From the NCBI GenBank assembly GCA_958430865.1, contig CAUDNR010004322.1, positions 514 to 50,956 on the forward strand: DNA of 50,443 nt, given 5' to 3'. The notes under the pieces were generated by a model that made no database searches, was not told the origin of the DNA, and saw only the letters and a list, made by a program, of their open reading frames with translations. Positions within the stretch are counted from its first letter, which is position 1, and each line of letters opens with the position of its first letter. This document shows, piece by piece, positions 1-11,946 of this stretch. Origin of the DNA: Entrophospora sp. SA101. Lineage: Eukaryota > Glomeromycota > Glomeromycetes > Entrophosporales > Entrophosporaceae. The position numbers were made by a program, and so were the translations under genes.

Positions 1-2205
1 AATACACAAGATAACGATCTGCGTTTCTTCTGGTTCTCCATAAAGAAGTTAAGGCATTGGTTTCCTCATTAGTAAAATCATTGAATTTTTCTCTTTCCAA
101 TAGAAAAAATAATGCTTGTTTTTGATGTTTATATAATGGAGTTATCAATCGTTCATCTATATTTTTTTTGTTTATCAATGAAACAAATCAAAGTTATTTA
201 ATTACCAATATATTAAAATCACGCAGACTTAATAGGCCATTGATACTCTCTGTAAACATCTAGACAAATTAATTAATTAACTAACCAGGTTGTGCTTCTG
301 AAATATCATCAGAATTCATTAAAGAATTAAAAACGGAATCAATTTGATTTTTCACATTATCACTTGCTACTTTTGTTGATACCCCACCACTAGCAGCCAG
401 AATACTATTAACATTAACGCTTCTACCACCTATAAAATTATTAATATTCATATTCTTTAATAAAGGGAGAGTATTTTCTGATATAAGTCTGTTGACAGAT
501 AATGGATAATGAGGATTTGAATAACGCGTATTTTTATTATATTCTACTATTGGATTCTTTAATGTAACATTAATGTTGAATAAATGATTGCTAACAGAAC
601 TTGTATTATCAGGATGGCCATATATATTAATATATAGTGGAATTAATGTGTCCTATATATATGAAGAATTTGTATTTATATTAATTATCTATAATATTGT
701 TGAATGTAGATAAATAAACAAACAAACAAACAAACAAACAAACAAACACAGAAATTGATATATAAGCTTCTGTCCAAATAAGATTATCGTCCATTAATGA
801 TGTCAGAGTTTTAGCTAACTCTGGTTCAACTGTACCAAACTATAACAAAAAGTATTGATATTAACAAAGAATGTTTTGCAATTAAAATATCCATTGTAGC
901 TAAAATGATCGTTGTTACTTACTGCTTCTCCATTCGCCTTGACAAATATATATAAATACGTGGCGGCTAAATATATTATTCAATTATATTAATATAAATT
1001 TGTATAGTGATTTATATAAACCATTTAATAATAAACTTATTTACTTGGTTTTGTATTTCTTTCTAGTTCTACACTAACATAACCTATACCACCAGTACAA
1101 GGTCTAGGTTTCATAACTATTGCCGAAGTATTATTATAATTATTATAATCGTTAATAAGATTATTATTAGCTCCAACAATAATGCAATCATCCTCGTCAT
1201 CACTAATAATAATAGGAACGTTATTCTCGCTGTTTTCATTATTTTTGTTGTTGACTGTAGTGACAATATCTGGTGGCGTTGTTGTCGATGATGATGATAG
1301 AGGAGTTAAAATTGTATTTATATTATTATTCGGGTTTGAATATGGAGAACGATTGAATGTAGAAGAAGAGTCTGAAAAATTATCTGCGCTAATAATATTG
1401 TTTATATCGCCATTACTGCTAACACTATTGTATGGTATTAAATTATTTTGATTTTGTGTATAATGGTTATTATTAGTCATATTTTGATATAGATATGGAT
1501 TGAAATTATCTCTATAATCTATGTCGTTATCATCGCTATCATCATTATCATTATCATTTATAGGATGGTTGTATGGATTATGAATCATTGGTATAAATTG
1601 TTGATTGATATTACTGTGATTGTTATTAATAGTGTCGTCAATATTGTTCGTAGAATTACTTGTATAATTATAATAACCTAATTGTAATTGTCAACCGAAA
1701 GATAAATTTAATTTATTTATTAATATTAAATAGCAATTGGAATAATAATATTGAAAATTTTACCTGGTAAATTACTGCCATCACTAACATCGACATTACT
1801 AACAACATTATTATTTAAATTATTATAAGGATAAACAATATTATTATTATAATGATTATTGGTGTAATCATAATCGTTGGTGTCGTTATGATTAATAATA
1901 CTATTAATGTTGTAACCCGGAGTGGAATTTATTTCACTAAAAGTTAAATGAGAAGGATTAACGATGTAATTTGTTGAAGGATCGGTTTCTTGAAGCTTGG
2001 TGCGTTTTATAGATGGTAAAGTTTGAGTGTCGTATTTGTCGTAGCCATCATCGTCAACCCTTTGCTTTTTCGAACGCGTCGTTGACTCTTCATTAATCAA
2101 GCCAATGTACGAATTTGAAGTCGGAGATGTCGTCGTGTCTGTCGAGACATTTTGTTGGGTGTTGTTGGTGTAGTTATTGTTGTAAGTGTTTTGTGCAAAT
2201 GTCAT
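1..2205 (-). CDS. RAD5: RAD5/HLTF-type SNF2 translocase with HIRAN domain (5' part, runs off window start)
   Basis: Exons read on the minus strand: 2205-1764, 1677-1045, 966-923, 839-750, 652-286, 249-223, 156-1; about 586 codons, incomplete at the 3' end. The family remodels stalled replication forks in the nucleus and, when a RING is present, ubiquitinates PCNA. Residues 1-310 are Asn/Asp-rich and disordered. From about 312 an acidic DDCIIVGA stretch leads into a HIRAN-like domain (TGGIGYVSVELE, then VKANGE, then VEPELAKTLTSLMDDNL), which in HLTF binds 3' DNA ends. Residues 538-549 (LITPLYKHQKQA) are the start of the SNF2 ATPase Q-motif region. The order HIRAN then helicase matches HLTF/Rad5. 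Start chosen at the ATG of MTFAQN; an upstream in-frame ATG at 2295 exists. The 27-base exon 249-223 is the least certain piece. ATPase motifs and any RING lie outside the window. Confidence 0.8.
717..749. repeat. (CAAA)n microsatellite in an intron
   Basis: About eight copies of a CAAA/AAAC tetranucleotide. They lie at the donor end of the intron between the fourth and fifth exons of the RAD5-like gene. Confidence 0.8.
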
Positions 2206-3163
2206 GATTTCTTTACTGAAAAAAAAAAGAAAATGGGAGAGAGGGAAATGGGGGGGAAATTTTAAATGTTTAAGTTCAGTTCCATTAACTAGCATAATTA
2301 TAGAATAAATATTTACCTTTGAGTTTAAATTTGATTAAAAGGGAAAAAATTTATTTTTTTTAAAAAAAAAATAAACAATAAATAAATAAATTCCTATTAT
2401 TTATTATTAAATGATGAATTTTTTGAATGAAAAATGAAAAAAAACTGAATATATATATAATATAATAAATATATTTGTATATATTTGTATATATACACAA
2501 GCTTTATAAATATTACGTCATTATTTTTATACTTATTTTCCAATTCATATGATTGATTTAATAAAATTCATTTTCTTTTTTGTTTTTTCTTTTCAGATTT
2601 TTTTTTGGAATCAATAATTAATAAAGAAAAAGATTGGACTTTTTGTGTTCAGAGTTTTTTGTTGGTATAAACAATTGCTGTCTTTGGTGGCACTAAATAA
2701 CTAACCAATTGTACACACATGATACTTCCAAGAGATAAATGTCTTGTCCATATTAAGGAATACATTTATTATTATATACTCTAGTGTCCTAAATAAAATA
2801 AGGCAAGTCACAATTATAATTCAACAACAACATTACTATTATTATCATTTTATTTAAAGAAAGTTTATTGAATTCACATTTTAATCTCTCTTAACTACAT
2901 AAAGTTATTATTGTTTATTTTTATCAATGAATATTTTATTTGATATCAATGAATACTTTATAATTTTAGAAATATTCTAGAAATTTATATTATATTCAGA
3001 TCGACACAGTGTATATTTAGTCGTGTAACCAGTACAAATTTAGAAAAGATCTCTAGAAATACAATATTCGATTGGATAATAATGTTACACGCGCCCTTGG
3101 CGCCTTTCAATTTTACACACCGGATCGACGATATCTTTTTTTTTTAATAATTTTTTAAGAAAT
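2206..3163. other. Divergent intergenic region
   Basis: It separates the minus-strand RAD5-like gene from the plus-strand coiled-coil gene, so it probably carries both promoters. It is AT-rich with homopolymer A/T tracts and a TATATA-rich stretch at 2450-2495. A less AT-rich patch (ACACGCGCCC) sits at 3088-3097, about 70 bases before the plus-strand start. I recognise no coding sequence or specific regulatory site. Confidence 0.5.
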
Positions 3164-3456
3164 ATGAATAACAACAACAATAACAATAATGATAAATCAA
3201 TCGAGGATTTAGCTTTAAAAGGTTTAGGATCATTAGAAGCACTTGTTGAAATGGCTGGTGAAATATTCACTTCATTAAAACAATATTTAGGAAATGACAA
3301 AGATGTTGTTGCTGAATTACAACAACAGCAACAGCAGTCAGTTATTATTGAGAAATATCGACAATATAAAAAAGCTGAAAACGATTTGAAATTGTTGATT
3401 GAACAAATTGAAGAATTGAGAAAAAGAAAACGAAAAGAAAACGATCCTGAAAAAGT

Positions 3457-3491
<35 letters not shown>

Positions 3492-3527
3492 TATTATTGC
3501 AACTAAAATGAATAAACGAATGAATAA

Positions 3528-3561
<34 letters not shown>

Positions 3562-3941
3562 CGATTGATTGATTTGATTTATTATTGATTGATTGATTGG
3601 CTATTTATCTTCTCTTTTTATTACTTGATTTATTTTTTAGCCCGAAAGCTCGACAATTAATATTAAAGAATTACAAGAAATACGTGATTCACTTCTTCAA
3701 GTATTATATATTTTTTTTTTTTTTTGAATAGAAGCTCATTTCACTGGAAATATAATCAATTATTATTATTATTAATGTGTAGGAATCGGAAACTCAAGCA
3801 ACTCATTTAACAAATCTACTCGAACAAACTTATAAATTTCAATTTCAAATACAAACATTATTATCATGTATTGAACAACAAGAAATATCGCCAATTACAA
3901 CTACAAATACAAATACAAATACAAATACATCTAATTTTTAA
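3164..3941 (+). CDS. Small coiled-coil protein, possible Mediator MED30-like subunit
   Basis: Exons 3164-3454, 3641-3700 and 3783-3941 join in phase 0 to give 169 aa. After a poly-Asn N-terminus, residues about 10-45 form an amphipathic helix (LGSLEALVEMAGEIFTSLKQ). A Gln run and then a long charged coiled coil follow (EKYRQYKKAENDLKLLIEQI and onward). The C-terminal exons add a second helix (ELQEIRDSLLQ, then THLTNLLEQTYKFQFQIQTL), and the end is a Thr/Asn repeat. Length (human MED30 is about 178 aa), the EIF-L-L spacing of the first helix and the two-helix layout resemble Mediator subunit 30, a head-module component of RNA polymerase II transcription. The similarity is from memory and weak, so any small coiled-coil protein is possible. 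Intron 1 carries (TCA)n and (GATT)n repeats; reading through it would add a poly-Ser tail. Confidence 0.7.
3525..3600 (+). repeat. (GATT)n microsatellite in intron 1
   Basis: Repeated TTGA/GATT tetranucleotides with a few interruptions. They lie inside the first intron of the coiled-coil gene, just after a (TCA)n run at 3459-3491. Confidence 0.9.
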
Positions 3942-5079
3942 GTATTTTTGAGGTTTCGCAAAAACAGTTACTAATTGATAATTGAATAATAAAAAATTTT
4001 CATTACAAAAAATGTTCATTGAATTGAATTAATTGATATTTGACATATGTCAGAAATTTAATATTTACCGAAAGCAAATATTTTAGATATTAATATACAT
4101 TGTACAGAACCACCACAGGGGTAATATACTATCAAGTTTAAGATCTTCCTTGTTGGGAGGTTGGTTTGCATTGGAAAAATAATCTTTGAATATTTAATAT
4201 GAATTAAAATATTATTTAAGAGTTTAATTACTTGTTTATTATTGCATTGATATTGTCAGTTCAAAGATTAAAAAAATAATTGCGTTGCATTTTAGTATTG
4301 AGCGGAATTTTCCATAATCAGGGCCAATTAGAAAAGATCGAGAATAAAAAAGGAAAAATGTATTGAAACAAACCCTACGCCTTCTACTGGAATTTTCACT
4401 AAACTTCCAATTCTTCTAATTTAGCCAAATTTTCAAGGTGGTTGATGAGTAATAATGTAACATTTTTTATTTATTGTCAAAAAAAAATCAAAGCAACAAA
4501 GTTTGATTTCAAAAATCAATTTCTTTATTTGGCACCATAGAGTACATTTTATGTCGATTACGACCCACATATGGATATTACAATTGTATGGTGGTACAGT
4601 TGGTAAAACACATAATAATTTATGTTACCTAATAATACCTGTAGTTTGTTTAATTTGAAAAAAATAATGGTAATAGTAACCTTTATACGAAATAATAATA
4701 GTTATTATTATACATTAGTTTAAAACTTCTGAAATGCCCGATTGATTCCGAAATTGCCCAAATCCGAACTTAATACAATGCAAAACCTCTATAATAGGAA
4801 TTAAGTATGTACGTACGTATGTCTTGTGATCCAGCCATCAGTTTTAAAAAAATATTTCTTCTTAATTTAGAAAATTTCTATCATATATCATATCTATCAT
4901 ATCAGGAACCGCCTGTGTGATTGTATTTATTATTTGCCTTTCCTGTAAGACCTTTCGTGCATATCAACGTTAGGTAATCAAAGAAACTGAATCCAAAGCT
5001 TTTGGAACTGTTTTTTGCAGACAGTCCAGATATTGTTGCATTTGTTATGAGTACAAAACCCGATACATTTCTATCCAGT
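3942..5079. other. Intergenic, no recognised gene
   Basis: AT-rich sequence downstream of the coiled-coil gene. I see only short open frames and a TACG-repeat patch near 4808-4822 (GTACGTACGTATG). Confidence 0.4.
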
Positions 5080-5395
5080 TTAGTTAGTTCATATATAGTG
5101 ATATTTTGGAAAAATTGCATGTTTCTCGATTGCCTTGATTTTTGAGTAACAAAAATCATCTTGCAGGTTATTGTATGCGTCAAACTCTTTCTTTGCTCTA
5201 GCATTACCAATAAGTTTAGGATTTCCTTTACACATTTTACAATAACCAAGAAGTCCTTCTTTCCATAAATCTCTCTTTTTGGTTGATTTGAATATGCGAC
5301 CATTTGGAAACGCTATTGGCTGAAATGTTCTATCGGAACCAAAGTGTCATATTTATAATAATAACATTCAATCCACTTCTCGGCATTACACAAAG
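5080..5395 (-). pseudogene. Decayed coding remnant with a CxxC motif
   Basis: On the minus strand two frames carry protein-like sequence in succession. First comes CNAEKWIECYYYKYDTLVP (about 5393-5330). Then, in another frame, TKKRDLWKEGLLGYCKMCKG and on to NLQDDFCYSKIKAIEKH, ending at a stop near 5087. The switch of frame with continuing sensible composition, and the Cys-x-x-Cys pair, suggest a broken gene rather than chance. A longer open frame in a third register (4902-5303) overlaps it and may be a shadow. I do not recognise the family; a transposon-derived or amplified AM-fungal family is possible. Confidence 0.35.
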
Positions 5396-5999
5396 AAAAT
5401 ACGCCAAAATTAGATTGAATATTGCAAAATTAATATGTTGTTCTTTCTTTTTTTAATATTTTATTGATTCTCTTGACAAGTTTTTGGGTTGTAAATTTTG
5501 ATTTTCTGATAACTTTAGTCTACTAAATGTTCCTGAAAGAAACCACTTGCCATTATTGACTTACTTGACCTTTCTTTCGTCGTAGTGGTGGTTCTCCCGG
5601 ATTTGTAGGTCGATTATAATTCGCATAAAAATAAAACAAATATTTATCAGACTACACAAATATATTCAAATTTTTCGGTTTTTTCAAATAAAACAAGATT
5701 CTTTGTTCTATATTTTCATCCTCAAAGGAATATATTTTTTGGGGAAATTTTTATCGGAATTAAATTGGTGTAACTTGTATTTGTTGATAAAAAAAATGAG
5801 TCTTGATGTTTCACGAAACATCTGATTGATAATCGAAGCGAAAAAATTTTTATATAGGATAGATAGGATAGATAGGATAGGTTCAACTCGTTTTTAAATA
5901 TAGAAGATAGATAGCTTGGACTTTTATAGTTAAATTATTTATTTATACTTGACCAACTAGGTAGCCACCTCTAAAAATTTAGAAAAAATAACTACTTAC
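5396..5999. other. Intergenic, AT-rich
   Basis: No coding sequence recognised. A short (GATAG)n tract (ATAGGATAGATAGG...) lies at 5857-5882. Confidence 0.4.
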
Positions 6000-6540
6000 C
6001 TGTAAAGGAAAAATTATGACCAGCGTCGAAGAGTGCACAAACATATATCTTTAGTGTTAGTTAGTATTTGGCAAAAGCAGCACTTTTGATACAAAAATTA
6101 ACTAAAGTTAAAGGAAAAGGGATAATCAGTGTCGAAGCAGATAACTGGGCGTTTACACTTATTCCCGTATTTAGTAAAAGCAGCACTTTTATACAAAAAT
6201 TAACACTAGCAAAGTATACAAAAATTAACTTCAGTAAAGTATACAAAAATTACTTCAGTAAGGTATACAAAAATTAACTTACTTATAAGGTGGTTATTTC
6301 TGTTAATGCATAGCCGACTAGTTCAAACGTGGCTATATATATACAAAAATTAACTTACTTATAAGGTGGTTACTTCTGTTAATGTATAGTCAACTGGTGT
6401 CAAACGTGGCTATATATACACAAAATTTAACTTACTTATAAGGTGGTTAGTTAATGCTTATTTAAATAGTGTTAAACGTGACAATATACAAAAACCAATA
6501 AAGTGGTTACTTGATTGTAACGGTCTACAACGTGGTTCCA
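6000..6540. repeat. Degenerate tandem repeat block
   Basis: Two kinds of unit are visible. A unit of about 105 bases occurs at roughly 6002-6100 and 6107-6205; each ends in AAAAGCAGCACTTTT followed by ATACAAAAATTAAC. A second unit of about 75 bases (AACTTACTTATAAGGTGGTT, TCTGTTAATG, a GACTAGTTCAAACGTGGC-like stretch, then TATATATACA) occurs at about 6272-6347, 6348-6421 and, diverged, 6425-6490. Short TATACAAAAATTAACTTCAG units link them. The frames open across the block look like artefacts of the repeat. Confidence 0.75.
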
Positions 6541-6823
6541 AATAAATTTTACTTATAAAGGAAAACTGTCAATTACAAAAAATAACTTTACTTATAAAGG
6601 CATAGTGGCCGTATCAAATTATCAAACAAAAATTAGTGGTATAAAAAAGCTTCATCTGGTTTTAATACGGAAATGTGACAATCTTTTTTTACAATAAATA
6701 TTCTTTAGAATATTCTCTCGAGAATAAATACCAAGATTTCTCAATACCAAAACGTTTTAAATGATAATAAATTTATTTCAAAAAAATAAAAATAAAAAAA
6801 AATTTTTAAATAATCAATTATTT
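6541..6823. other. 3' flank of the SHMT gene
   Basis: AT-rich sequence without a recognised gene. It probably holds the SHMT terminator and polyadenylation region, since AATAAA-type strings occur near 6785 on both strands. Confidence 0.3.
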
Positions 6824-9165
6824 TCAAGTGTATTTCATTTCATTCTCATTATATCCAATTGTCGGAAATTTTTTTGCAAATTCTATAACTTCTTGTTTTA
6901 ACTCACCTATTCTAGGTTCTGAGGATCCATCTTCACCTAAAAATTCTTTAAAATCACTAACTTTTCTACCTATATAAATAATATAAATAACCAACATAAA
7001 TATAAATATTCCTAGTAATACAATAATAATTGATTATTTATTACCTTTTACTTTATGTTTTTTAACATCAATGGCAATTTGAATACCACGATGAACAAAT
7101 TCGGCAACCTTTTCAAAATCCAATTCATTGAGTCCACGTGTTGTCATTGCAGGGGTTCCAACACGAATACCACCTGGTGTCATGGCACTTTTATCACCTG
7201 GCACAGTGTTCTTATTAGCAGCAATATTTACTAATTCAAGAACTCGTTCTACTCTTGCACCATCAATTTCCTTTAATTTTAAATCTAATAATAATAAATG
7301 TGTATCGGTACCACCTGATACCATATTATAACCTTTATCAGAAAAGGATTTTGCAAATGATAAACTATTTTTTATAACTTGATGTTGATATTCTTTGAAC
7401 ATGGGTGATTTTGTTTGTTTAAGAGCTACAGCCAATGCTGTTATCGTGTGATTATGCGGACCACCTTGATGTCCAGGAAATACTGATTGATTGATAGGAT
7501 TCTCAAGATCATAATGTATTTCTTTTTTTTAAAAAAAAAATCAAAAGTCAAAACAATGCAAAAAAAAAAATTTATATGCCACCTTCCTTTTTTTAAAGAG
7601 AGCCTCTTAATTTCTGGGAGAGGCGAAATTCATAAAGACCTTTTTCTTGGCCAATGCTTAAAAAAAAATATATAACAATCTCATCTTAATCATCACCTTC
7701 TCCTTTCTTTGTAACTTTTCTAACGCCTTTTCTATAGAATATTAGAGCACCACGTGGACCTCTAAGAGATTTATGAGTTGTGGTTGTGACAATATCACAA
7801 TAGCCAAATGGTGATGGTAATGCACCAGCAGATATCATCCCACTTAAATGAGCAATGTCAGCCATTAGATAAGCATTAACTTTGTCAGCGATTTTCTTCA
7901 TACGTTCATAATCAAAATTTCTTGGGTATGCACTAGCTCCAGCAACAATTATTTTTGGCCGATACAATGAAGCAACTAATTCCAAAACATCATAATCGAT
8001 CCTGCCAGTTTTTTCATCTAGTCTATATGGCACAGTTTCAAAATATGCTGATACTGCTGATATTTTTTTTGTATCGGTCTGATATCCATGAGATAAACTG
8101 ACGATTAATAATAATTATAATTATAATTATTATTATTGTTATTGTTATTTTTTGAAGCAAAAAATTAATATAGATCTTTTAATTAATCTAATAATATTTA
8201 CTGTCCACCATGAGGTAAATCTAATCCCATTAATCGTTCATGTGGCTTTAATATAGCATAATATACATATAAATTTGCAGGTGCACCTACAAATGACAAT
8301 AACGATAGTAAATAATAATAATAAATACAACTATTTTTATTCCTTTGATTATTACCAGATAATGATTGTACATTTACACCCCATTTTGATTCATCCAAAT
8401 CAAATGCATCTAAAGCACGTTTCTGACAAAGAGTTTCTGCCTGATCAATATATTCATTTCCTCCATAATATCTAACATAACGATATAATAATATATCCAC
8501 ATTAATTATAATATGTAAATATTAATAATTTATAAATTAAAAATCTTGATTAATTATTATTTTAACCTTGCACCAGGATATCCTTCTGAATATTTATTTT
8601 GCATCACTGATCCTAATGCTTCCATAACAGAATGTGATGTAAAATTCTTTTTTGATGATTTTGGATAGAAAAATAACAAGGATGTAATATTTATATATGA
8701 TATAAAAATATATTTTGTCTGCCAATAAATTAATTATGTATACATACTTCAGAAGGAATTAATACAATACTTTCACGTTGTCTTTTCTTTTCTTTTTCAA
8801 TAATATCAAAAACAACAGGATCAATTTTCTCCAAACGTTGATTCATGTACTAACAGTCATTATTAATAATAAATTAATCGAATTAGTAATTATTTTAATT
8901 ATTTTAAAAAATTTACAATATTGATGATTAACTAATTACTTCATGTTGAGTATTTGAAACATAATTTCTCTAAATATAATATATATAATTGGATAGAAAA
9001 AAATATTAAAATTCTAAATTCTTGCAATTGTATACATCTTTGTACATATAAAATGTTTACATTAGTAGCATTAGTAGTGGGGATAATGGTTGATAATTGA
9101 TTTCTCAATGTTGTTAATACGCCTGGTAATAATTTTTTATGATTAATTGTTGATATTCTAAACAT
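6824..9165 (-). CDS. SHM1: Serine hydroxymethyltransferase, mitochondrial
   Basis: Nine minus-strand exons: 9165-9061, 8969-8940, 8849-8748, 8646-8567, 8471-8356, 8286-8202, 8097-7697, 7521-7045, 6969-6824; 513 aa, all junctions in frame. It converts serine plus tetrahydrofolate to glycine plus methylene-THF, using PLP. The first 30 residues ([20 protein letters not shown]) are basic and hydroxylated with no acids, typical of a mitochondrial presequence. Family motifs in order: [27 protein letters not shown]-like [21 protein letters not shown], and [16 protein letters not shown] with the PLP lysine at about residue 282. The QGGPHNH and [16 protein letters not shown] motifs follow. Length fits the family (about 470-510 plus presequence). 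A cytosolic isoform would lie elsewhere. Confidence 0.96.
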
Positions 9166-9479
9166 TTTATTTGTTAATAAAGATCAAAAAAAAAAATAAT
9201 TCGCAGATCATTTATCTTTTTGCTAAAAACAACAGAGAAAATTAATTGGTGTAGATAATTTTATAAGCCTTCCGAATGGCAACTACCTACCTTTATAGCC
9301 TTCTCTAAATAGCTAAAAATAGGAATCCTAAATGATTTCGTAACACTCATAAAATAAAACTTTTATTTTAGTTTTACAAATACAAGTGGTAGATAGACAC
9401 AGCCCACAGCCTGAGACACGGGCTTGTTTTAAAGTGACATAATGCCTTATCATATTTTTCTTCTTCTTTATACATCTTG
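9166..9479. other. 5' flank of SHMT
   Basis: AT-rich, presumably holding the minus-strand SHMT promoter. No other feature seen. Confidence 0.35.
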
Positions 9480-9601
9480 TTAATCCAAAATTTCATCAAA
9501 TTTAATCATTAGTAATTGAATATCTTTAGTGTCAATGTCAATATTATCAATATCATCATTATCATCACCGCCTTTTCTAAAAATAATACTACCGTTTATT
9601 A
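9480..9601 (-). CDS. Possible terminal exon of an unidentified gene
   Basis: After a plausible acceptor (GCAATTACAG) the minus strand reads INGSIIFRKGGDDNDDIDNI and on to LLMIKFDEILD, then stop. The composition is protein-like, with a GGDDNDDID acidic loop. A possible upstream exon near 9633-9660 encodes QIRKYIEPT, joining in phase 1. I could not follow a start codon or enough upstream exons, and recognise no family. It may be a real small gene or a gene remnant. Confidence 0.3.
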
Positions 9602-9660
9602 CTGTAATTGCAATTTGTAATCGTTTTTTTTTTTATACAAGTAGGTTCAATATATTTACG

Positions 9661-11346
9661 AATTTGTCATATATTGAGCCAATGAATGTCAGCATCTGTC
9701 TATACGATGTATTAATATTGCATCACGTAAATTAACCAATTATTTTGTAATGATGCTGGGGAACTTTTTTCACATATTATAAACTTTGTTTTTTTTTAAA
9801 AGGAAATTTACTAATGCTGCTAACCAGTTAAATACACACATTTCACCAAAATATATAATGATACTATTACGTATTATAATAATAATAACGATAATACTTT
9901 TTATTCTCAGAATTACGAAGCAGAATTTTGATTTTCATAGTTTAAATGCAGCACAACTATAAATCTCCTGTTTCATATACGTTTCACGAATTTTAAAAAT
10001 CGCGAAAATCAGGGACCAGGATAATTCAACGTGCGGAATGTGCGGGTGTAACGTCATACATGGTAAATTTTTGCAGATAATTTCTAATTTGTATTATTTT
10101 CACACCGAAATTTTACACTGACCAGAATCCCCTAGAAAATCTTTCCAATTGTCAAACTTTAACAATTAAAAATTAGATTGACTTTATTTGTCAATTTAAT
10201 ACGCCCAATTTATGTTAATATGTAAATTATAAATTATTCCTATTCTATAGCGGAAAATTCTTCTTAAGCCGAACGATTTGTTGTCATATTAATTATACTG
10301 TTAAGTAGAAAATATTTGCAAGGAATTAATTTAATACAAATAAATGTTTATGCAGAAAGGAAGAATGGCTACCAATGACACCGAACAACAGCGAACAAAT
10401 GCTACGTCTCCCTCCACTACCAGTTTCAAATGAAACTGAACAAGAACAAAAAACAAAAAACAAAAAGTGAAATCATGAAACATTTAATAGAAAGTTCAAT
10501 GAAGAAATCTATTTTTAGAAGAAAAAATTTTTTTTTTTATAATCCATAAAATATTGAATAATATATAATAAAAAAATCATTCTTAAAACAACCAAATTTT
10601 CTCAACTTTAATAATTTTGGCATACTGCGTGTTAAAAAATTATACATGTAGTTTCGTAGATTGAGACTCGTGCTTTATCAGGGGTTTTTTCAAAATATTG
10701 ATTGGTTATTGAATTCTATTCCTTTTTAGTATTATACTGTATGTATTTATTTTTATTATACTGTATAGAACAATTCTTATCGAAGATGATAATAATGAGA
10801 GAAGTAGCGGAAAAGAGGGCAGAGGAATGCAAGATAAATTATTTTTTTAATGTATTCCGTACATCTGCGCCTCCGTAGTAAATTATGCAAAATATGGAAT
10901 CGAAGATCATACAGACTGGCCAACTTTTCAGAATTCACAAATTCATATAAAAATTAAATGCATGGAACAAGAAGAATAGTGTACGGAATTGAAAGTTCTA
11001 TAGAATCTCTACTGACTTTTATAATAATGGGTTTTTTTCTTTACGTTATTGTAAAACAAAAAATTTCAATTTTTTTCATCAACAACAATTTTTACTTTTC
11101 GTCATACATCATTAGTCAAGACCGTTTAAAATACATCAATGTTCATAAAGACTTGTTGTTGCTTTAAATTTAAGGGATAATAAAAAAATATTTATTCCCA
11201 CAGAATAACCAAGCAAATACAGAACTTGATCCTGCGTTTATCATTGGTATTCTTCACCAGCTATATTCAAGTCACATACAGTATATACAAAATTTACTCA
11301 AAAAATAATCAAAACTTCCATTGAAACTTAGTTTTGATTTCCATGA
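9661..11346. other. Gene-poor tract
   Basis: AT-rich. The only protein-like stretch is at 10361-10470, where one frame reads KEEWLPMTPNNSEQMLRLP and an overlapping frame starts with ATG at 10364. It has no neighbours to support it, so I do not call a gene. Confidence 0.3.
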
Positions 11347-11622
11347 ATGGACTCCAAAGAAATCTCATACCAAAAAGATGTCGCAGAGCATTTAACGTGT
11401 ATACCCGGAAGAAAAGAAAAGAACTCAAAATCACATGGATTGTATGAGTTCACAGTTATGCCTTTTGGTTTGAAGAACACACCTGTTATATTTCAGAGAC
11501 TGATGAAAAAGTCCTACGGGGCATGTAATAAATTGACAAACACCGAATTATTGTTGCATTTCTTGCAATTAGCCGACAAGAGTAGCCCAAGGAAGTTAAA
11601 TCATCATTGGCATACTTGTTAA
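11347..11622 (+). pseudogene. Ty3/gypsy-type reverse transcriptase fragment
   Basis: The open frame contains GLYEFTVMPFGLKNTPVIF followed by QRLM. This is the conserved block just before the YxDD catalytic box in Ty3/gypsy reverse transcriptases (usual form MPFGLxNAPATFQxxM). Upstream residues do not align to the family, and after QRLM the sequence leaves reverse transcriptase for a repeat also found near 44132. YxDD, RNase H and protease are absent. It is a scrap of a dead element. Confidence 0.75.
11527..11602 (+). repeat. Dispersed repeat, copy A
   Basis: The stretch from AAATTGACAAACACCGAATT to GACAAGAGTAGCCCAAGGAA matches 44132-44207 at roughly three quarters of positions by eye, in the same orientation. 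It follows directly on the reverse transcriptase scrap. Confidence 0.65.
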
Positions 11623-11703
11623 ACAATTGATCGGTCAGTGTTGATCAAAAAGCTAGCCTGCCTTTTAAGCAATATTCCAAAAAGAATGTTAGTTTAAGTA
11701 ATA

Positions 11704-11742
11704 AAGCTTTCGACATAAACAAATATTTGTCGGAAGGCTTTA
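11704..11742. repeat. Short imperfect hairpin
   Basis: AAAGCTTTCGACA and TGTCGGAAGGCTTT form a stem of about 13 bases around a loop of about 12. Function unknown; it sits 200 bases before the GTCGAC-rich element. Confidence 0.5.
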
Positions 11743-11946
11743 ATGACATAGTTTCACATTACTTTAATAAGAAGCTCGAGTTTATAACAAATATTTGATT
11801 ACGCGGTTTTGAAAAAAATATTTTTATTATACCAATCAATAATTATGTTACACATTACTTGGTTTTGATAAATAAAATCAAATATTTCAATTAAATTATT
11901 TCTATTTTTAGTCAAAACACTTTTAAACACTAACCCTATTGGCCTG

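Noticed and set aside
6068..6277. 69-codon plus-strand frame
   Set aside because: It lies wholly in the tandem repeat block and follows its period.
6000..6540. CRISPR-like repeat/spacer array
   Set aside because: Units are contiguous and degenerate, without unique spacers, and the genome is fungal.
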